64,000 nucleotides of DNA, taken from the NCBI RefSeq assembly GCF_016031655.1, contig NZ_JACCHQ010000002.1, positions 1-64,000 of the forward strand, given 5' to 3'. The notes below the pieces were generated by a model. It was not told the origin of the DNA, searched no databases, and worked only from the letters and a program-made list of their open reading frames with translations. Position numbers and translations under genes: made by a program. This document shows positions 57,751-64,000 of the stretch, piece by piece. Position 1 is the stretch's first letter, and every line of letters begins with the position of its first letter. The DNA comes from Bradyrhizobium glycinis. Its GTDB lineage: Bacteria; Pseudomonadota; Alphaproteobacteria; Rhizobiales; Xanthobacteraceae.

Positions 57751-57757
57751 GTTCATC

Positions 57758-58162
57758 CTATGCCGGCACGATCACCTTGCCGATCGGCCAGAGCGCGATG
57801 CCGGCGAGCTTCAGGTGGGCCCAGGCGAAGGGGATGCCGATGATGGTGACGGCGAGCACCAGCGCGGTCACGAGGTGACCGAGCGCCAGCCACCAGCCGG
57901 CGAGCACGAACCAGATGATGTTGCCGATCACCCCGAGCGGGCCGGTGCCGATATCCTCGACGCCGGTCACTTCGTAGCGGTTGACCGCGCGCGAGCCGAA
58001 CGGCAGCAGCGTGTACACCGCGATGTTGAACGCCGCCCGCGCCCAGGGCAGGCCGATGATGGTGATCGCCATGACAACCGCGGCGATCAGCCAGCCGAAC
58101 GCCATCCAGGCGCCGCCGATGAGGATCCAGAGGATATTGAGGAGAATGGATACGGGCGCCAT
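57758..58162 (-). CDS. YccF-domain membrane protein
   Basis: The 134-residue protein has two copies of the YccF repeat: ILWILIGGAWMAFGWLIAAVVMAITIIGLPWARAAF and the related NIIWFVLAGWWLALGHLVTALVLAVTIIGIPFAWAHL. It forms four membrane helices. YccF function is unknown. ATG at 58162. Confidence 0.88.
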   Translation of the reverse strand: MAPVSILLNILWILIGGAWMAFGWLIAAVVMAITIIGLPWARAAFNIAVYTLLPFGSRAVNRYEVTGVEDIGTGPLGVIGNIIWFVLAGWWLALGHLVTALVLAVTIIGIPFAWAHLKLAGIALWPIGKVIVPA

Positions 58163-58253
58163 GGCATGATCCGGAGGTGGATTGATCCCATCTATATAGG
58201 CTCCGAATCAGTCCCTGCTAAGACGCTTCCAGGACCGTGCGGCGTAGCTCGGG

Positions 58254-59798
58254 CTAGATCTTCCTCCCCGCCTGCTCCCAATATGGATCGCGCAGGCGGC
58301 GCTTGAAGATCTTGCCGGAATCTTCGCGCGGCAGGCCTGAGCGGATCTCGATGTGCTTGGGCACCTTGTAGTCGGCCAGATGCGCCTTCAGCGCGGCGCG
58401 GACGGCGGCGGCATCGAGCGTCACACCCGGCTGCGGCTCGACCACGGCCATCAGCGCTTCGCCGAATTCGGTGTCGGGGATGCCGAACACCGCGCAATCG
58501 TGCACGCCGGGGACGGCATGCAGCACGGATTCGATCTCAGCAGGGTAGATGTTCACGCCCCCGGAGATCACCATGTCGCGCTTGCGGTCGCAGATGAAGA
58601 CGTAGCCGTCTTCATCTATATAGCCGACGTCGCCCGAGGTGATGAAGCCGTCGCGGTCGATCTCGGCGCGCTTCTCCGGCTTGTTGTGATAGGTGAAGTC
58701 GGCCATATCAGGCATGCGGGAATAGATCTCGCCGATCTCGCCCGTGCCGAGCACGCGGCCGTCCTCGCCGATGAAGCGCAGCTCGGCGCCGGGCGAGATC
58801 CTGCCGACGGTGCCGGGCTTCTTCAGCGCATCCTCGGAGGTTGCGAAGGTCACGGCGCTGGATTCGGTCGAGCCGTAGAACTCGTAGATCACCGGCCCCC
58901 ACCATTCGATCATGGCGCGCTTGACATCGGCCGGGCACGGCGCGGCCGCATGGATGACATGGCGGAGCGAGGAGACATCGTACTTCCTGCGCACCTCCTC
59001 AGGCAGCTTCATCAGGCGGATGAACATGGTCGGCACCATGAAGATGGTGTCGATTTTGTAGCGCTCGATCGCTTGCAGAAACTCCTCCGCCTCGAAGCGC
59101 GGCATCAGCACCAGCACTCCGCCGAGCTTGCCGGCGCGGATGCCGAACGAGTTCGGCGCGGAATGATAGAGCGGGCCCGGCAGCAATGCGCGAGCGCCGG
59201 GCTCGAGCCCGTAGATCATCGCGCGCATGCGTTCGCCCGCGGCCTGCTGCTCCGGCGTCGGCGCATTGCGGCGGACCCCCTTGGGATGGCCGGTGGTGCC
59301 CGAGGTGTAGATCATGTTCATGGGCTGCGGCACGACCGGGCCGTCATAGGGCGGATGCTGCGCGAGCCACGATTCGAAATCGATCGCAAAGCCAGGCGTC
59401 GTCAGATGATCCGCATCGATCTTGTAATTGGACAGGATCTCCGGCGGCGTCGGCACGCTGAGCACGGTGACGCCCTCAGGGATCGCGTCACGCAAGCCGT
59501 GCAGCATGTCGGCATGGCCGATCAGGACCGCGGTGCCGGAATCCTTCAGGATGTAGGTGATCTCCTCCGGCTTGAAGTGCCAGTTGATCGGCACGCCATA
59601 GGCCCCGAGCCGCATCGCGGCATAGGCGGCTTCGAGGAAGGCGATGTCGTTGCGCATCAGCATGCAGACGCTGTCGCCTTGGCGCACGCCGATCTGGGCG
59701 AGGCCGGAGGCGATACGGTCGGCGCGGTCGGCGACCTCGGCGTGGGAACGGCGGCGGTTGCCCGAGACGATGCCGAGGAAGGGGGACGTTTGGCTCAT
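58254..59798 (-). CDS. AMP-dependent acyl-CoA synthetase (FadD-like)
   Basis: The 514-residue protein contains the ANL core motifs: MIYTSGTTGHPKGVRR (P-loop-like A3), EFYGSTESSAVTFA (A5), RDGFITSGDVGYIDEDGYVFICDRKRDMVISGGVNIYPAEIE (A7-A8, with the Gly-Gly hinge), and a late SGKIFKRRLRDPYW with the catalytic Lys. It activates an acid to its CoA ester. The start at 59798 is preferred since upstream residues run into a repeat. The crotonase gene lies upstream on the same strand, separated by a palindromic repeat. Confidence 0.9.
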   Translation of the reverse strand: MSQTSPFLGIVSGNRRRSHAEVADRADRIASGLAQIGVRQGDSVCMLMRNDIAFLEAAYAAMRLGAYGVPINWHFKPEEITYILKDSGTAVLIGHADMLHGLRDAIPEGVTVLSVPTPPEILSNYKIDADHLTTPGFAIDFESWLAQHPPYDGPVVPQPMNMIYTSGTTGHPKGVRRNAPTPEQQAAGERMRAMIYGLEPGARALLPGPLYHSAPNSFGIRAGKLGGVLVLMPRFEAEEFLQAIERYKIDTIFMVPTMFIRLMKLPEEVRRKYDVSSLRHVIHAAAPCPADVKRAMIEWWGPVIYEFYGSTESSAVTFATSEDALKKPGTVGRISPGAELRFIGEDGRVLGTGEIGEIYSRMPDMADFTYHNKPEKRAEIDRDGFITSGDVGYIDEDGYVFICDRKRDMVISGGVNIYPAEIESVLHAVPGVHDCAVFGIPDTEFGEALMAVVEPQPGVTLDAAAVRAALKAHLADYKVPKHIEIRSGLPREDSGKIFKRRLRDPYWEQAGRKI

Positions 59799-59850
59799 TG
59801 TTGGTTTCCGATCTTTCGTCGGGTTGAAGGGCATGGACACAACCACGGTC

Positions 59851-59949
59851 GTCATTCCGGGGCGCGCCTCTTGGCGCGAGCCCGGAATCCATACTCCCGA
59901 TCGTGGTTATGGATTCCGGGCTCGATGCTTCGCATCGCCCCGGAATGAC
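59851..59949. repeat. Palindromic dispersed repeat, GTCATTCCGGGGC family (copy 4)
   Basis: A 99-bp element with GTCATTCCGGGGC and GCCCCGGAATGAC ends, GGAATCCATA/TATGGATTCC inner arms, and a core CTCCCGATCGTGGT that is inverted relative to copy 2. Each half also carries a small GC-rich stem (GCGCC-TCTT-GGCGC and GATGC-TTC-GCATC). It sits between crotonase and synthetase genes. Confidence 0.85.
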
Positions 59950-59957
59950 GGGAGTTG

Positions 59958-60767
59958 CTAATCCGCAAAATTCGGCGCGCGCTTCTCCAGGTTGGCGCGC
60001 ACGGCCTCGGTCTGGTTGGGGCTGCCGATCAGCTTCTGCTGTTCGACGGATTCGGCGAGCAGTGCCGGGCCCGGATCGACCGAGAGATTGCTCAGCATCC
60101 GCTTGGCCGCGCGGATCGCATCGGGGCTCTTCCCAGCGATCTCGCGTGCGACGTCCAGCGCGGCCGTGCGCGGGTCGTCGCAGATGCGCGTGGCGAGACC
60201 GTAAGTCATCGCCTCCTGGGCGGAGAAGATGCGCCCGGTATAGGTGAGATCGCGCAAAATATCGTCGCGCACCAGCGAGGCCAAGATCGGCGTGCCCGCC
60301 ATATCTGGCACGAGGCCCCATTTGATCTCCATGATCGACATGCGCGCATCCGGGCTGAGAAAGCGCATGTCGGCACCGAGCGAGAGCTGAAAACCGCCGC
60401 CGAAGGCAACGCCGTGCACGGCCGCGATCACGGGCATCGGAAGCTGGCGCCAGCCCCACACCGCCTGTTGCGCGAAGTTGGCCTTGCCATACGTGCGCAC
60501 CGTGAGATCGCGATTTTCGCCACCCGGAATTCCGTTGCCGCCCTTCTCCTTCATGGCGGCAAAACGTCCCATGTCCAGCCCGGCGCAGAAGGCGCGGCCC
60601 TCGCCCGAGAGCACGACGGCGCGCACGCCTTTCTCCCTCGAAAGCCGGTCCGTTGCGGCGACGAGGGCCTCGAACATGGGCTGATCCAGCGCGTTCATCT
60701 TGTCGGCGCGCACCAGGCGCACGTCGGCGACGCCTTCCGAGATCGAGATCGAGACGCGATCGTCCAT
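59958..60767 (-). CDS. Enoyl-CoA hydratase/isomerase family protein (crotonase)
   Basis: The 269-residue protein has the crotonase oxyanion-hole segments: AVVLSGEGRAFCAGLDMGRF and AAVHGVAFGGGFQLSLGADMRF, and the downstream EIKWGLVPDMAGTPIL with the position of catalytic Glu. The ATG at 60767 follows GGGGAG. Precise substrate (enoyl-CoA or isomerisation) is not determined. It is divergent from an SDR gene, with an AT-rich dyad between. Confidence 0.9.
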   Translation of the reverse strand: MDDRVSISISEGVADVRLVRADKMNALDQPMFEALVAATDRLSREKGVRAVVLSGEGRAFCAGLDMGRFAAMKEKGGNGIPGGENRDLTVRTYGKANFAQQAVWGWRQLPMPVIAAVHGVAFGGGFQLSLGADMRFLSPDARMSIMEIKWGLVPDMAGTPILASLVRDDILRDLTYTGRIFSAQEAMTYGLATRICDDPRTAALDVAREIAGKSPDAIRAAKRMLSNLSVDPGPALLAESVEQQKLIGSPNQTEAVRANLEKRAPNFAD

Positions 60768-60828
60768 GGACGAATTCTCCCCTGTTCTTGTTCAGTGCCG
60801 CTTTACAGGACGCTGGCGGCCGGATTTA

Positions 60829-60850
60829 GTCAATCGACCAATTAACTGAC
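60829..60850. promoter_or_regulatory. Possible operator in the crotonase/SDR divergent gap
   Basis: GTCAATCGACCAATTAACTGAC has GTCA/TGAC ends and an AT-rich centre, the general look of TetR-type fatty-acid regulator sites, but only about half of the positions pair. It sits midway between the divergent starts. No regulator gene is adjacent. Confidence 0.3.
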
Positions 60851-60872
60851 AATCCCTACGGGGGAAACAGCC

Positions 60873-61745
60873 ATGTTCAAGGAAAATCTTCTGGCCGGCC
60901 GGCGTATTCTTGTGACCGGCGGCGGCACCGGTCTCGGCAAGTCGATGGCGGCGCGCTTTCTCCAGCTCGGCGCCGAGGTGCACATTTGCGGCCGGCGCAA
61001 GATCGTCTGCGACGAGACCGCGACCGAGCTGATGGATCTCTACGGCGGCCGCGTCACCAGCCACGGCGTCGACATCCGCAACGCGCTCGCGGTCGAGGAG
61101 ATGGTGGAGAACATCTTCCGCGACGGCCCCCTCACCGATCTCATCAACAACGCCGCCGGCAACTTCATCTCGCGCACCGAGGAGCTGTCGCCGCGCGGCT
61201 TCGATGCGGTCGCCAACATCGTCATGCACGGCACGTTCTACGTGACGCATGCGATCGGCAAGCGCTGGATCGCGTTGAAGCAGCCCGGCAACGTCGTCTC
61301 CATCACCGTGACCTGGGTGCGCAACGGCTCGCCTTACGTGGTGCCGTCGGCGATGAGCAAGTCGGCGATCCACGCCATGACGATGTCGCTCGCGACCGAA
61401 TGGGGCCGCTACGGCATCCGTCTCAACACCATTGCGCCCGGTGAGATCCCGACCGAGGGCATGAGCAAGCGCATCAAGCCGGGCGACGAAGCCGGCGCGC
61501 GCACCAGGGCGATGAACCCGATGGGCCGCGTCGGCACCATGGAGGAGCTGCAGAACCTTGCGGTGTTCCTGATCTCCGGCGGCTGCGACTGGATCAACGG
61601 CGAGACCATCGCCATGGACGGCGCCCAGGCGCTTGCCATGGGCGGCAACTTCTATCAGCTGCGCGACTGGAGCGACGACGACTGGAAGACGGCACGCGAG
61701 AGCATCATGGCGCAGAACGAGAAGGACCGCGCGAAGCGGGGGTGA
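60873..61745 (+). CDS. SDR-family 2,4-dienoyl-CoA reductase-like protein
   Basis: The 290-residue protein follows DECR1 closely: VTGGGTGLGKSMAA, NNAAGNFISRTEELSP, SITVTWVRNGS then YVVPSAMSKSAIHAM, EWGRYGIRLNTIAPG and a C-terminal GGNFYQLRDWS. There is no YxxxK: four residues before the active Lys is a Ser, as in DECR1; in DECR1 a Tyr 15 residues before that Lys is the catalytic acid, and here that position is a Trp. It may therefore use another acid (a Tyr lies 8 residues before the Lys) or have a different activity. It is followed by an acyl-CoA synthetase. Confidence 0.85.
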   Translation: MFKENLLAGRRILVTGGGTGLGKSMAARFLQLGAEVHICGRRKIVCDETATELMDLYGGRVTSHGVDIRNALAVEEMVENIFRDGPLTDLINNAAGNFISRTEELSPRGFDAVANIVMHGTFYVTHAIGKRWIALKQPGNVVSITVTWVRNGSPYVVPSAMSKSAIHAMTMSLATEWGRYGIRLNTIAPGEIPTEGMSKRIKPGDEAGARTRAMNPMGRVGTMEELQNLAVFLISGGCDWINGETIAMDGAQALAMGGNFYQLRDWSDDDWKTARESIMAQNEKDRAKRG

Positions 61746-61756
61746 GGCCCCCCGCC

Positions 61757-61911
61757 GTCGTCCCGGGGCGCGCGTAGCGCGAGCCCGGGACCCATAACCA
61801 CAGGGAGAAGTCGTAGCGCGAGACTGGTAACTCCGAGTCTTCGCAAATCCTTTCCCTGTGGTTATGGGTCCCGGATCTGCGCGCGCTTGAGGCGCGCTTG
61901 TCCGGGACGAC
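61757..61911. repeat. Palindromic dispersed repeat, GTCGTCCCGGGGC variant (copy 5)
   Basis: A 155-bp variant of the same family: GTCGTCCCGGGGC and GTCCGGGACGAC ends, CCCATAACCACAGGGA and TCCCTGTGGTTATGGG inner arms, and small stems in each half (CGCGC-GTA-GCGCG and GCGCGC-TTGAG-GCGCGC). The inserted 40-bp core distinguishes it. It lies between the SDR and synthetase genes. Confidence 0.8.
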
Positions 61912-61988
61912 AGCGGGGCTCGCACCTTGTCTTCACCCGCCGATGACGCCACACTCCCCCGCATAAAAACAAGAGCCACGGGAGAAAC

Positions 61989-63566
61989 ATGTCCACACAG
62001 CCATTGGCGAACCTCGCCGATATGGTGCGCGAGCGTGCGAAGAGCCGCGGCAGCGCCATCGCCTATGAATTCGAGGGCCGCACCACCAGCTTTGCCGAGT
62101 TCGACATCAAGACCAACAAGGTCGCGAATGCGCTCCTCGCGATGGGCGTGAAGAAGGGCGACCGCATCGCCTATCTCGGCAAGAACAGCGACATCTATTT
62201 CGAGCTCCTGATGGGTGCGATGAAGGCAGGCGTCGTGATGGCGCCGGTGAACTGGCGGCTCGCCGGGCCCGAGGTCGCCTTCATCGTGTCGGATTGCAAG
62301 GCGCCCGTGCTGTTCGTCGGGCCGGAATTCATCGCGCAGGTGCGCCAGATCAGGGACCAGATAGCAGGCGTGCGCACCATCATCACCACCGAGGGCGGCG
62401 CGCCGGAGTGGCAGGACTTCGCGGCGTGGCGCGATGCGCAGAGCGGCGACGATCCCAAGGTGCCGATCGACACAAGCGACATCGCGATCCAGCTCTACAC
62501 GTCGGGCACGACGGGCAAGCCGAAGGGCGCGATGCTGAGTCACGCGAACTTCCTGAACCTCGTGCAGACCGGCAATGCCGAGGACAAGCCTGAGTGGAAC
62601 CGGTGGTCGACCGACGACGTCTCGCTGGTGGCGATGCCGATCTTTCACATCGGCGGCTCCGGATGGGGCGTGATGGGGCTCTATCACGGCGCCCGCGGCG
62701 TGATTGCGCGCGAGTTCGATCCGACCAAGGTTCTGGATTTCTTCGAGCAGTCGGGCATCACGAAGCTGTTCATGGTGCCCGCGGCGATGCAGTTCGTGGT
62801 GCGGCAGCCGCGCGCCAGGACGGTCGACTTCTCGCGGCTGAAATACATGCTGTACGGCGCCTCGCCGATTCCCGCAGCACTGCTGAAGGAATGCATCGAG
62901 GTCTTCAAATGCGGCTTCGTGCAGATGTACGGCATGACCGAGACGACGGGCACCATCGTCGCGCTGCCGCCGGAGGATCACGTCGAGGGGCTGGAGCGGA
63001 TGCGATCGGCCGGCAAGCCGCTGCCGGGCGTCGAGATCGCGATCCTGGATCCGGACGGCAAGCCGCTGCCGCCGCGCCAGGTCGGCGAGATCGCGACGCG
63101 CTCGGGCTCCAACATGGTGGGCTACTGGAACCTGCCGGAGGCGACCGCCGCGACGCTGCGCGGCGACGGCTGGCTGCGCACGGGCGATGCCGGCTACATG
63201 GACGAGGACGGCTATCTCTACATCCACGACCGCATCAAGGACATGATCATCTCCGGCGGCGAGAACATCTATCCGGCCGAGGTCGAGAGCGCGCTGTGCG
63301 ACCACCCTGATGTGGCGGAAGCCGCCGTGATCGGCGTGCCGGACGACAAATGGGGCGAGGCAGTGAAGGCGGTTGTGGTGATGAAGCCCGGCAAAGAGGC
63401 GACCGCGACCGACATCATCAACTTCACCCGGACGCGCATCGCCGGCTACAAGACGCCGAAGAGCGTGGAGTTCCTGCCAGCGCTGCCGCGGAATCCGAGT
63501 GGCAAGATCCTGCGACGGCAGCTGCGCGAGCCGTATTGGGCGGGGAAGGATCGACGAGTGAATTGA
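61989..63566 (+). CDS. Long-chain-fatty-acid-type AMP-forming acyl-CoA synthetase
   Basis: The 525-residue product has LYTSGTTGKPKGAMLSH, VQMYGMTETTGTIVAL, WLRTGDAGYMDEDGYLYIHDRIKDM with IISGGENIYPAEVESAL, and NPSGKILRRQLREPYW with the catalytic Lys, all typical ANL motifs. It activates a carboxylic acid with ATP and CoA. GGGAGAAAC lies before the ATG. Between it and the upstream SDR is a repeat. It is the second such enzyme in the cluster (the first is 58254-59798). Confidence 0.92.
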   Translation: MSTQPLANLADMVRERAKSRGSAIAYEFEGRTTSFAEFDIKTNKVANALLAMGVKKGDRIAYLGKNSDIYFELLMGAMKAGVVMAPVNWRLAGPEVAFIVSDCKAPVLFVGPEFIAQVRQIRDQIAGVRTIITTEGGAPEWQDFAAWRDAQSGDDPKVPIDTSDIAIQLYTSGTTGKPKGAMLSHANFLNLVQTGNAEDKPEWNRWSTDDVSLVAMPIFHIGGSGWGVMGLYHGARGVIAREFDPTKVLDFFEQSGITKLFMVPAAMQFVVRQPRARTVDFSRLKYMLYGASPIPAALLKECIEVFKCGFVQMYGMTETTGTIVALPPEDHVEGLERMRSAGKPLPGVEIAILDPDGKPLPPRQVGEIATRSGSNMVGYWNLPEATAATLRGDGWLRTGDAGYMDEDGYLYIHDRIKDMIISGGENIYPAEVESALCDHPDVAEAAVIGVPDDKWGEAVKAVVVMKPGKEATATDIINFTRTRIAGYKTPKSVEFLPALPRNPSGKILRRQLREPYWAGKDRRVN

Positions 63567-63577
63567 TCCGCGAATGG

Positions 63578-63736
63578 CGAAGCAATCCACAGCACCACCG
63601 CGGTGACATTTCTGGATTGCTTCGCTTCGCTCGCAATGACGGTGTGGAGACAGCGCGCGCCTTTCTCCCCGTCATTGCGAGGAGCTCGCGACAAAATTGC
63701 GTAGCAATTTTGCGCTGATGCGACGAAGCAATCCAG
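63578..63736. repeat. Palindromic repeats, GTCATTGCGAGGAG family (copies 2 and 3)
   Basis: GAAGCAATCC ... GGATTGCTTCGCTTCGCTCGC then AATGACGG at 63578-63642, and CGTCATTGCGAGGAGCTCGC...GACGAAGCAATCCAGG at 63668-63736, the second including a palindrome AAAATTGCGTAGCAATTTT at 63693-63711. They face each other and match the element at 43353-43437. Confidence 0.75.
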
Positions 63737-63757
63737 GCTGCCGCCACAAGAAGCGGT

Positions 63758-63842
63758 GTGGGCAAAGGCGCAAAGCGCCGTGCCCACGATTCTTCGTCTG
63801 CAAAAAGAGCGGTGGGCACGCTCCGCTTTGCCCACCCTACGA
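63758..63842. repeat. Palindromic dispersed repeat, GTGGGCAAAG family (copy 2)
   Basis: GTGGGCAAAGGCGCAAAGCG then CCGTGCCCAC at the left and GGTGGGCACGCTCCGC then TTTGCCCACCCTACGA at the right. It is the reverse-oriented counterpart of 10651-10744: the two arms are swapped between the copies. Confidence 0.8.
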
Positions 63843-63856
63843 TAGCGGTGCAAGCC

Positions 63857-64000
63857 TCAATGCTTCCCCGGCCCCATATAGCCGAACAAGAATCCCGCCA
63901 CTTTGCGCATCTGGATTTCCTCGCTGCCTTCGGTGATCCGATACCGCCGGTGGTGGCGGTAGATGTGCTCGAACGGCTTGTGGCGTGAATAGCCCATGCC
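63857..64000 (-). CDS. Acyl-CoA dehydrogenase, C-terminal 47 residues (partial)
   Basis: The frame enters from the right edge and reads GMGYSRHKPFEHIYRHHRR then YRITEGSEEIQMRKVAG, FLFGYMGPGKH and a TGA at 63857-63859. The H-IYRHHRRYRITEGSEEIQ pattern is the conserved C-terminal FAD/tetramer-contact part of acyl-CoA dehydrogenases, which oxidise acyl-CoA to enoyl-CoA. The rest, including the catalytic Glu, is off-window. It fits the adjacent acyl-CoA synthetase, crotonase and SDR. Confidence 0.85.
   Translation of the reverse strand, partial: GMGYSRHKPFEHIYRHHRRYRITEGSEEIQMRKVAGFLFGYMGPGKH

Noticed and set aside
60792..63590. 932-residue minus-strand frame
   Set aside because: Antisense to two well-supported genes (SDR and acyl-CoA synthetase) and without recognisable domains.

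Overview
The window is high-GC alphaproteobacterial DNA. The protein set (2-methylhopanoid methyltransferase HpnP, many catabolic and acyl-CoA genes, orphan ABC and TRAP binding proteins) and the many palindromic intergenic repeats point to Bradyrhizobium or a close Nitrobacteraceae relative. This is inferred from recognised protein families; no search was run. I see no rRNA, tRNA or CRISPR array.

Left part (1-17,000, mostly minus strand). The window opens inside an ISAs1-type insertion sequence whose end abuts a methyltransferase gene that stops early. Next is a compact minus-strand set eutB-hpnP-eutC-MMPL transporter, in which the hopanoid C-2 methyltransferase lies between the two subunits of ethanolamine ammonia-lyase and overlaps eutC by 4 bp. 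A divergent chemoreceptor follows, then two orphan periplasmic binding proteins, an HdeD-type membrane protein, a Rieske/FAD oxidoreductase behind folE, an alpha/beta hydrolase and an HD-domain protein.

Middle part (17,000-45,500). A LysR regulator is divergent from a Ugp-like carbohydrate/glycerol-phosphate ABC importer that ends with a calcineurin-like phosphodiesterase. A three-gene cluster follows: a transglutaminase, a circularly permuted ATP-grasp/Alpha-E fusion and a transglutaminase/DUF2126 giant protein. This is a predicted and still poorly characterised peptide-synthesis system. Next comes a homoprotocatechuate meta-cleavage locus: hpaR and an HpaI-type aldolase on the minus strand, hpaH-hpaF-hpaE-hpaD, a FAH-family gene and a ThDP enzyme on the plus strand, with a UxaA/GarD-like dehydratase beyond the aldolase. 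A 16-bp perfect palindrome in the hpaR/hpaH gap is a good HpaR operator candidate. An MFS transporter, AlkB, a second 2-oxoglutarate oxygenase, and an amidase/DUF2848 pair complete this part.

Right part (45,500-64,000). DUF35 Zn-ribbon protein, SCP-x-like thiolase and SDR look like a side-chain or acyl-CoA degradation unit, followed by a Tat-exported SMP-30 protein. Then come PEP carboxylase, a complete TRAP transporter (dctP-dctQ-dctM), a less GC-rich stretch of small genes (GNAT, two convergent membrane proteins, YccF), and an acyl-CoA cluster (two AMP-forming synthetases, crotonase, a DECR1-like SDR, and the 3' end of an acyl-CoA dehydrogenase at the right edge).

Many intergenic gaps hold one of at least seven families of palindromic dispersed repeats. 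One family has five members, with a core that is inverted between copies.
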